Of a stretch of 5,994 nucleotides of DNA, positions 1 through 4,735 are shown one piece after another. Origin of the DNA: an uncultured Collinsella sp. (lineage in GTDB: Bacteria; Actinomycetota; Coriobacteriia; Coriobacteriales; Coriobacteriaceae); the NCBI GenBank assembly GCA_937950415.1, contig CALFDL010000121.1:1-5994 (forward strand). Reading direction: 5' to 3'. The translations under genes were made by a program, and so were the position numbers. Each line of letters opens with the position of its first letter. Positions within the stretch are counted from its first letter, which is position 1. A model generated the notes under the pieces. The model saw only the letters and a list, made by a program, of their open reading frames with translations, was not told where the DNA came from and did not search any database.

Positions 1-24
1 CTTGAACATGTCAAACAGACCCAT
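1..24 (-). CDS. 5' end of an unidentified leftward gene (partial)
   Basis: Only the first eight codons are inside the window, reading MGLFDMFK. The start is supported by a purine-rich ribosome binding site, AAGAGGAG, at complement 32-39, seven bases from the ATG at 22-24, and by a good promoter 50 bases further upstream. The short amphipathic opening 'MGLFD-F-K' occurs in several unrelated protein families, so no product can be assigned. The gene is transcribed away from pyrE's terminator and has its own promoter, so it is not a pyrE operon member. The call that a gene starts here is fairly secure; its function is unknown. Confidence 0.7.
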
Positions 25-45
25 ACGTTTTCTCCTCTTGATTAA

Positions 46-61
46 GCGCAACGTTGTGCGC
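46..61. promoter_or_regulatory. small palindrome at the predicted transcript start
   Basis: The 16 bases contain an exact 8-bp palindrome, CAACGTTG (49-56). Five-base complementary ends, GCGCA at 46-50 and TGCGC at 57-61, can alternatively pair around a 6-base loop. It lies just downstream of the predicted start site (about 67) and upstream of the ribosome binding site. It could be an operator half-site pair or a small 5' stem-loop. No regulator is recognised, and a palindrome this short may be chance. Confidence 0.25.
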
Positions 62-73
62 ATGCCTACGGTA

Positions 74-102
74 ATTATAGTGCCAAATGGTTCAAATGCT
101 AA
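74..102 (-). promoter_or_regulatory. sigma70-like promoter for the leftward gene at 1-24
   Basis: On the minus strand a perfect -10 hexamer TATAAT (complement 74-79) lies 17 bases downstream of TTAGCA (complement 97-102), which matches four of six bases of the -35 consensus. Transcription would begin near 67, giving a leader of about 40 bases before the ATG at 24. Spacing and the perfect -10 make this the most convincing promoter in the window. Confidence 0.65.
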
Positions 103-298
103 GGTGGGGACTCGAATCGCGAGCCCTTCCCGGTAGCGCTCGTGGAATGGAGCGTCTCCTTTGCATCGCGGATCGATTAGCCGAGTATCGCCTGCGCACG
201 GGACGGGCAGAAGCGGGCGCGCCAAACCCGGCACTTCTTTTCGCTCTCGAGTCCTGTCGCCGCCTTGTCCCTAACACTTCCTGACACCGACCGAAGCG
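103..298. other. intergenic stretch with no supported gene
   Basis: About 200 bases with no convincing gene. A plus-strand frame could run from an ATG at 147 to a stop at 284 (45 residues, beginning MERLLCIADRLAEYRL). It has no ribosome binding site better than GTGGA and no recognisable similarity. A minus-strand frame over the same bases would start with TTG and is rich in Arg and Ser, typical of a GC-rich shadow. The piece may be decayed sequence, but no parent gene can be named. Confidence 0.4.
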
Positions 299-299
299 T

Positions 300-335
300 G
301 CCAAAATAAACCTGTCCCTTTTTGGTAGGTTTGGC
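300..335. repeat. short imperfect palindrome with GGGACAGG core
   Basis: AAACCT (308-313) and AGGTTT (327-332) can pair around a 13-base loop. GCC (300-302) and GGC (333-335) extend the stem after a 5-base bulge. An alternative pairing uses CCAAAA (301-306) with TTTTGG (320-325). Read on the minus strand the loop carries GGGACAGG. It resembles the two longer inverted repeats that follow and may belong to the same extragenic family. Confidence 0.4.
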
Positions 336-364
336 GAGTGTGGATTTTTGGACGCTTAACTAGC

Positions 365-428
365 GAGCGCGGATAATCTCCCACTTTGAGCCCACACGGG
401 GGCCAAAAACGGGAGATTATCCACGCTC
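365..428. repeat. inverted repeat with 18-base arms (GGATAATCTCCC type)
   Basis: Arms at 365-382 and 411-428 are complementary at 17 of 18 positions; the exception, C370 against A423, breaks the pairing on this strand but gives a G-U pair on the other. The loop is 28 bases. The core is GGATAATCTCCC on the left and its complement on the right. There is no U-run after either arm, so it is not an intrinsic terminator. It encodes no protein. Length and near-identity of the arms make it a real structure, probably a repeat-family member rather than a transcription signal. Confidence 0.75.
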
Positions 429-434
429 ATTTCT

Positions 435-493
435 GACTAGTCATTGGGGACGTTCTTAAACGACTAGTCAAACAAGAACGTCCCCAATGACTA
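435..493. repeat. inverted repeat with 20-base perfect arms (GGGGACGTTCTT type)
   Basis: Arms at 438-457 and 474-493 are perfectly complementary over 20 bases with a 16-base loop. The loop contains the 8-bp palindrome GACTAGTC (462-469). The same octamer occurs at 435-442, where it overlaps the start of the left arm and is part of a 10-bp palindrome, TGACTAGTCA (434-443). No U-run follows on either strand. The unit starts only 6 bases after the preceding inverted repeat ends, giving a tandem cluster of hairpins like clustered extragenic palindromic elements. Confidence 0.8.
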
Positions 494-557
494 CTCCGGC
501 AACGCCGATGTTTTGGCAACGACAGCAAGCGCCGCCCAGGGCGAACAAGTTGGCATG

Positions 558-599
558 AAAAAGGCGAGGCATTGACCTTCTGGTCATGCCTCGCCTTTT
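558..599 (-). terminator. intrinsic terminator of pyrE
   Basis: Complementary arms at 559-577 and 582-599 form an 18-bp stem with one unpaired T (573) and a 4-base loop. The stem is GC-rich at its core. Read leftward it ends in a run of five U (complement 558-562), the classic intrinsic terminator layout, about 70 bases past the pyrE stop codon. The rightward side ends in four T and could also work, but no rightward gene precedes it. Flanking bases 536-544 and 613-621 are perfect 9-base complements and extend the structure outward. Confidence 0.85.
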
Positions 600-641
600 G
601 AATGACAAATTGTCGCCCTGGACGTCGCGCAGCGTCGGCCG

Positions 642-669
642 GTTACGGCGTTTGGTAAAACGCCGTAAC
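642..669 (-). repeat. stem-loop abutting the pyrE stop codon
   Basis: Two perfect 12-base arms (642-653 and 658-669) surround a 4-base loop. The promoter-proximal arm begins at the last base of the pyrE stop codon. No U-run follows on the leftward transcript, so it is unlikely to terminate on its own. It would sit at the 3' end of the pyrE message ahead of the true terminator and could protect the transcript against exonucleases. That role is inferred from position. Confidence 0.7.
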
Positions 670-1349
670 TAACGTGCTCCGTACTGCTCGTAGTAGGCGT
701 CGATGGCGGTCTTGAGCTCGTCGTCGATGACGACTTTGCCGTCGATCTCGTGGTTGTAGAGGGTCTCGACGACCTCGGCCATGGAGACGATGCTCGCGAC
801 GGGGAAACCGTACTTGGCCTCGATCTCCTTCTGCGCGGTGGTCACGCCACCCTTGCCGACCTCCATGCGGTTGAGAGACACGATCAGGCCCTTGATCTCG
901 ACATCGGCAGCAGCCTTGACCTTGGGATAGGTCTCGTCGATGGACTTACCGCTGGTGGTGACGTCCTCGACCATGACCACGCGGTCGCCGTCCTGGGGCT
1001 CGTAGCCCAGCAGGTTGCCCTTGTCGGCGCCGTGGTCCTTGGCCTCCTTGCGATCGCAGCAGTACTTGACCTCCTTGCCGTACAGCTCGTGGTAGGCAAT
1101 GGCGGTCACGACGGCCAGCGGAATACCCTTGTAGGCCGGTCCAAACAGCACGTCAAAGTCGTCGCCAAAGTTATCGTGGATGGCCTGGGCGTAATACTCG
1201 CCCAGCTTCTTGAGCTGATAGCCCGTCACGTAAGCGCCGGCGTTCATAAAGAACGGGGACTGACGGCCGCTCTTGAGCGTAAAGCTGCCGAACTTAAGGA
1301 CGTCGGACTCGACCATAAACTTGATGAACTCTTGCTTGTAAGCCTCCAT
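669..1349 (-). CDS. pyrE: orotate phosphoribosyltransferase
   Basis: The 226-residue cytosolic enzyme joins orotate and PRPP to give orotidine 5'-phosphate, the fifth step of UMP synthesis. The PRPP-binding motif VVMVEDVTTSGKS spans residues 124-136. The flexible catalytic loop with Lys/Arg/His, DRKEAKDHG, lies at 99-107. The phosphate-contacting segment LFGPAYKGIPLA is at 68-79, and the N-terminal SFTLKSGRQSPFF, typical of the family, is at 22-34. The frame stays open 28 codons further upstream, but the ATG at 1347-1349 is chosen because GAGAGGAG (complement 1355-1362) sits 5 bases before it and the family similarity begins there. Length is normal. It is followed by a stem-loop and a strong terminator and stands alone here, divergent from mgtA. 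A weak -10-like TAAACT lies at complement 1384-1389 without a good -35. Confidence 0.96.
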   Translation of the reverse strand: MEAYKQEFIKFMVESDVLKFGSFTLKSGRQSPFFMNAGAYVTGYQLKKLGEYYAQAIHDNFGDDFDVLFGPAYKGIPLAVVTAIAYHELYGKEVKYCCDRKEAKDHGADKGNLLGYEPQDGDRVVMVEDVTTSGKSIDETYPKVKAAADVEIKGLIVSLNRMEVGKGGVTTAQKEIEAKYGFPVASIVSMAEVVETLYNHEIDGKVVIDDELKTAIDAYYEQYGAR

Positions 1350-1478
1350 GTGGGCTCCTCTCGTAATTGCGTACGTGCCTTCCAGTTTAGCGCAGGCAGG
1401 GCGCGTTGCGGGCGCGCTTTGAAGCCACGGCATTCTGTAAAGGCTTTGTCAGAGGCGATGGTTTTCCGAACAATGGGG

Positions 1479-1508
1479 TTGACACGACAAACCCCCCTCA
1501 TCAAGAAT
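1479..1508 (+). promoter_or_regulatory. possible rightward promoter for the mgtA leader
   Basis: A perfect -35 hexamer TTGACA (1479-1484) is followed 18 bases later by AAGAAT (1503-1508), four of six matches to the -10 consensus. The -35 is embedded in an inverted repeat, GGGGTT (1475-1480) and AACCCC (1490-1495), which could be an operator. Transcription from here would start near 1515 and give mgtA a leader of about 270 bases. The poor -10 makes this tentative. Confidence 0.4.
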
Positions 1509-1574
1509 ACGAGCGGATTGTAACGGGTACGAGATACCTGAAGCGCATCGCGCCCGGCCTTAAGGAGGTGTGCC

Positions 1575-1646
1575 ATGGAAGGCAGTCATAGTCGAAAAAC
1601 CTGCATGTCGCCCTCGGCACGCCGCGAGGACTCCGCACACGCATAA
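1575..1646 (+). CDS. possible 23-codon leader ORF upstream of mgtA
   Basis: An ATG at 1575 opens a 23-residue frame beginning MEGSHSRKTCMSPSARRED and ending with TAA at 1644-1646. Its ribosome binding site, AAGGAGGT (1562-1569), is a nearly ideal anti-16S match with 5 bases of spacing, as strong as that of mgtA itself. The peptide is basic, hydrophilic and has no recognised domain. It lies 139 bases before the mgtA start on the same strand, with stem-loops in between. Short leader peptides control mgtA in enterobacteria (mgtL), so a regulatory uORF is an attractive reading. This peptide shows no similarity to mgtL and lacks its proline cluster. It could equally be chance or a fragment of another gene. 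Confidence 0.4.
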   Translation: MEGSHSRKTCMSPSARREDSAHA

Positions 1647-1785
1647 ACGCCACCGGCAGATCGCCAAAACCACCGCAAAGGCGCGCTGCACCCTTTGTGG
1701 GCTCAAGAGCTTGACGTGAGCGACATCTAGGTTTTTTGAAGCAAATACGACACGTACGCTAACTCCCTTCAACAAGGAGGACCCT
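1647..1785 (+). promoter_or_regulatory. structured 5' leader of mgtA
   Basis: Between the short ORF and mgtA the RNA can form a 9-bp stem (1673-1681 with 1692-1700, one G-U pair, 10-base loop), then a 5-bp stem (GCTCA 1701-1705 with TGAGC 1717-1721). Ten bases later comes a run of six U (1732-1737). Just before the gene, 1763-1769 can pair with 1774-1779, a 6-bp stem with one bulged C and a CAAC loop, which would cover most of the AAGGAGG ribosome binding site (1774-1780). I do not see the conserved M-box (ykoK) magnesium riboswitch signature. The stems are visible; a regulatory role is inferred. Confidence 0.35.
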
Positions 1786-4554
1786 ATGCTGATGCTCAAA
1801 ACCGTCACGGTACTCGAAGCCATCTCCAAGCGCCGCCGCACGGCGCGCCCTGCCGCTCATACCGGCCTGTCCAAGAACACCATATTCGCCGCCACCCATA
1901 GTGCCGAGGACGCCCTCGTACTGCTTGACGCCACGGCAAACGGCCTCACCGTCGAGCAGGCAACTGAGCGCCTGAACGCCGTCGGCCCCAACACCATCGA
2001 GGCACCGACCAAGACGCTCGCCCGCCGCATCGCCGACGCGTTCGTCGATCCCTTCGCTGGCATCCTCGCCGCCCTCGCACTGGTCTCGCTCTACATCGAC
2101 GTGCTCGCCGTGCCCGAGCTGCAGCGTGACCCCTCCACGGTCATCGTCATCGGCATCATGCTGCTGGTATCGGGCGGCATGAAGTTTATCCAGGAAGCCC
2201 GCAGCGGCAATGCGGCCGAGGCCCTTAAGGACCTGGTCTCCAGCACCTGCTGTGCCCTGCGCGACAGCGAGCGCGTCGAGATCCCCTTCGACGAGCTCGT
2301 CCCCGGCGATGTAATCCGCCTCTCTGCCGGCGACATGGTGCCGGCAGATGCCCGCATCATCACCGCGCGCGACCTGTTTGTGATCGAGTCCGCACTCACC
2401 GGCGAGAGCGAGGCCGTCGAGAAGACCACCGCCGTCACCGTCGTCGAGGGCGCCGACGGCTCCGCACTGCCACTCTCTGCCTGCAAGAACATCGTCTTTA
2501 CCGGCACCTCCGTGCAAAACGGCACCGCCATGGCGCTTGTCGTTGCCACCGGCTCGGACACCTACCTGGGCGGCATCGCCAAGATGCTCAACGGGCGCGG
2601 CGAGAAGAGCGCGTTTGACCGCGGCGTCTCGAGCGTCTCCATGCTGCTGGTGCGCCTGATGCTCGTTATGGCGCCGGCCGTCTTTGCCATCAACGCCGCC
2701 ACCAAGGGCAACGTCATCGATGCGCTGTTGTTCGCCACGAGCGTGGCCGTGGGCATCACGCCGCAGATGCTTCCCGTCATCGTGACCACGAGCCTGTCGC
2801 AGGGCGCCAAGGACCTCGCCCGTCGCCAGGTTATCGTCAAGGAGCTGCCGGCGATTCAAAACCTCGGAGCGATGGACGTCCTGTGCTGCGACAAGACCGG
2901 CACCCTCACCGAAGACCGCATCGTGCTCGAGCGCTACCTCAACACCGACGGCATCGAAGACGCACGCGTGCTGCGCCATGCGTTTTTGAACAGCTTCTTC
3001 CAGACCGGCCTCAAGAACCTTATCGACCTGGCCGTCATCGACCGCGCCGATGTGACGCCCTCGGCCGCAGCACCCGATTCCATGCTGGGCCAGAGCCTGC
3101 GCGACCGCTATACCAAGGTCGACGAGGTGCCCTTCGATTTCTCGCGCCGTCGCCTGAGCGTAGTTGTCGCCGACGCCCAAGGCAAAACCCAGATGGTGAC
3201 CAAGGGAGCTGCCGAGGAAATGCTCGAGATCTGCTCCTTTGTCGAGTTCGATGGTGCCGCCCAGCCGCTTACCGAAGATAAGCTCGCCCAGATTCGCAAG
3301 CAGGTCGCTGGGCTCAATGCCGAGGGCCTGCGCGTGATTGCCGTGGCGCAGAAGACCAATCCGCGCTGCGTGGGCGAGTTTGGCATCGCCGACGAGTGCG
3401 GCATGGTGCTGATGGGCTTTTTGGCCTTCCTCGATCCGCCCAAGGCGAGTGCTGCGGGCGCCGTCGCCACCCTCGAGGCCAAGGGCGTGGCGGTCAAGGT
3501 CCTGACCGGCGACAACGACCGCGTCGCCGCCACCGTCTGCGAGCAGATTGGTATCGATGCGAGCAACGTCTTGCTCGGCTCCGAGATCGATGCGCTCGAT
3601 GACGCCGAGCTTGCCGAGCGCGCCGAGAACACCCATCTGTTCGCCAAGCTCTCGCCGCTGCAGAAGGCGCGCCTGGTGCGCGTCATGCGCGAGCTGCTCG
3701 GCCACACCGTGGGCTTTATGGGCGACGGCATCAACGACGCCGCCGCGATGCGTGCGAGCGATTGCGGCATCTCGGTCGATTCGGCCGTCGACATTGCCAA
3801 GGAATCCGCCGATATCATCCTGCTTCAGAAGGACCTGGGCGTGCTCGAGCGCGGCATCATCGAAGGCCGCCGCACCTACGGCAACCTGCTCAAGTATCTC
3901 AAGACCACGGTGAGCTCCAACTTTGGCAACGTGCTATCCGTGACCGTCGCGAGCCTGTTCTTGCCGTTTTTGCCCATGAGCGCTCTGCAGCTGGTGCTGC
4001 TGTCGCTGGTCTACGAGATCGTGTGCATCGCACTGCCGTGGGACACCGTCGACGACGCCTGGACCTCCCGCCCGCGCGCCTGGGATGCCGCGTCCATCAA
4101 GGGCTTTATGCTCGAGCTGGGCCCCGTGAGCTCGCTGTTTGACATCGTGACCTTCGCCGCGCTCTTCTTTGTCGTGTGCCCCGCCGCCGTGGACGCAAGC
4201 TGGTCCGAGCTTGCCGCCGCGGGCGACGTCGCGGGTATGGCGACCTTTGCTGCGCTCTTCCAGAGCGGCTGGTTTGTCGAGTCCATGTGGTCGCAGACAC
4301 TCGTGGTCCACATGTTGCGCTCCCCGCATCTGCCGAGCCCGCGCGACCACGCCGCGCCCGCATTGTGCGTTCTTACCGTGCTGGGCCTGGCGCTCGTCAC
4401 CTGGCTGTCGGCAAGCCCCATCGCCGATGCGCTCGGCCTCATGCCGCTGCCCACGAGCTTTTTTGGGCTGCTCATTGGCATCGTTACCGCCTATATCGCG
4501 CTCACCCAGCTGGCAAAGCGCCGCTACATTGCCCGCCACGGCGAGCTGCTGTAG
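1786..4554 (+). CDS. mgtA: magnesium-transporting P-type ATPase (type IIIB)
   Basis: This 922-residue inner-membrane pump uses ATP to import Mg2+ and is usually induced by magnesium limitation. Visible in order: N-terminal cation-ATPase region (about 35-100) and paired membrane helices (about 86-130); actuator-domain TGES at 205-208; membrane helix 4 with GITPQMLP at 323-330; phosphorylation motif DKTGTLT at 369-375 (Asp369 phosphorylated); nucleotide-binding KGA at 473-475; TGDN at 574-577; hinge motif GDGINDAAA at 646-654; then SSNFGN at 710-715 and PFLPM at 727-731, hallmarks of MgtA/MgtB, and further helices to the C-terminus. The start follows AAGGAGG by 5 bases. Length slightly exceeds the E. 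coli protein (about 900), mainly at the N-terminus. Odd points are Gln327 where E. coli MgtA has Glu in helix 4, and Glu744 where it has Asp in helix 6. No partner mgtC is seen. Confidence 0.95.
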   Translation: MLMLKTVTVLEAISKRRRTARPAAHTGLSKNTIFAATHSAEDALVLLDATANGLTVEQATERLNAVGPNTIEAPTKTLARRIADAFVDPFAGILAALALVSLYIDVLAVPELQRDPSTVIVIGIMLLVSGGMKFIQEARSGNAAEALKDLVSSTCCALRDSERVEIPFDELVPGDVIRLSAGDMVPADARIITARDLFVIESALTGESEAVEKTTAVTVVEGADGSALPLSACKNIVFTGTSVQNGTAMALVVATGSDTYLGGIAKMLNGRGEKSAFDRGVSSVSMLLVRLMLVMAPAVFAINAATKGNVIDALLFATSVAVGITPQMLPVIVTTSLSQGAKDLARRQVIVKELPAIQNLGAMDVLCCDKTGTLTEDRIVLERYLNTDGIEDARVLRHAFLNSFFQTGLKNLIDLAVIDRADVTPSAAAPDSMLGQSLRDRYTKVDEVPFDFSRRRLSVVVADAQGKTQMVTKGAAEEMLEICSFVEFDGAAQPLTEDKLAQIRKQVAGLNAEGLRVIAVAQKTNPRCVGEFGIADECGMVLMGFLAFLDPPKASAAGAVATLEAKGVAVKVLTGDNDRVAATVCEQIGIDASNVLLGSEIDALDDAELAERAENTHLFAKLSPLQKARLVRVMRELLGHTVGFMGDGINDAAAMRASDCGISVDSAVDIAKESADIILLQKDLGVLERGIIEGRRTYGNLLKYLKTTVSSNFGNVLSVTVASLFLPFLPMSALQLVLLSLVYEIVCIALPWDTVDDAWTSRPRAWDAASIKGFMLELGPVSSLFDIVTFAALFFVVCPAAVDASWSELAAAGDVAGMATFAALFQSGWFVESMWSQTLVVHMLRSPHLPSPRDHAAPALCVLTVLGLALVTWLSASPIADALGLMPLPTSFFGLLIGIVTAYIALTQLAKRRYIARHGELL

Positions 4555-4579
4555 CAAGTAGACGGAAAACACCCTGCCA

Positions 4580-4635
4580 GCTGCCGTTGCCACTACCACG
4601 GCTGCCAACGCCGCTGCCGTTGCCTCTGCCGCCGC
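4580..4635. repeat. low-complexity tract with a 12-base direct repeat
   Basis: GCTGCCGTTGCC occurs at 4580-4591 and again at 4613-4624, with the related GCTGCCAACGCC between them and a CTGCCGCCGCCG run after. The tract lies in the convergent gap downstream of mgtA. It shows no stop-free frame with a start and ribosome binding site that I would call a gene, and no terminator stem with a U-run is visible. It is probably degenerate GC-rich filler. Confidence 0.4.
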
Positions 4636-4654
4636 CGCAGTCTATCCCCCCAGC

Positions 4655-4721
4655 AGTTGCGGTGAAATAGTTCCTGTTTAAAGCCCCGTGACTTTAATTT
4701 AGGGACTATTCCACCGCAACT
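4655..4721. repeat. inverted repeat between mgtA and the luxR-type gene
   Basis: Arms of 21 bases (4655-4675 and 4701-4721) match at 19 positions; the two exceptions, A4664/C4712 and T4672/G4704, leave the second as a G-U pair. A second stem, TTAAAG (4678-4683) with CTTTAA (4692-4697), continues inside, leaving an 8-base loop, so nearly the whole 67 bases can form one hairpin. It lies in the gap between convergent genes, but neither side ends in a U-run, so it does not look like a standard bidirectional terminator. The right arm carries AGGGACTATT, recalling the GGGA cores of the repeats at 300-493. Confidence 0.75.
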
Positions 4722-4735
4722 TATTGGGAGATTAG

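Noticed and set aside
103..190. A tRNA-like segment, because GGGGACTCGAATCGCGAG resembles the T-arm of a leftward tRNA
   Set aside because: The bases flanking the TTCGAGT loop cannot form a T-stem (A opposite C at the closing pair), and no matching anticodon or D arm or acceptor pairing is present.
147..284. A 45-residue plus-strand ORF beginning MERLLCIADRL
   Set aside because: It has no adequate ribosome binding site or promoter and no similarity that I recognise, and its length is easily reached by chance in GC-rich DNA. It is mentioned in the intergenic entry only.
750..1523. A 257-codon plus-strand frame opposite pyrE
   Set aside because: It is the antisense shadow of pyrE; the Leu, Val, Asp and His-rich product has no recognisable motif, while the minus strand carries the full set of OPRTase motifs.
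1647..1785. M-box (ykoK) magnesium riboswitch upstream of mgtA
   Set aside because: The conserved M-box core elements are not visible, and the leader's stems do not match its architecture.
1759..3705. A 648-codon open frame on the minus strand inside mgtA
   Set aside because: It lies antisense to a gene with all P-type ATPase motifs. Its product is rich in Gly, His, Asp and Gln without domains, as expected from the complement of a GC-rich coding frame with strong third-position bias. It has no plausible start region of its own.
4169..4670. Overlapping plus-strand frames at the end of mgtA running into the intergenic gap
   Set aside because: They are Arg, Pro and Ala-rich out-of-frame readings of mgtA and of the low-complexity tract, with no ribosome binding sites.
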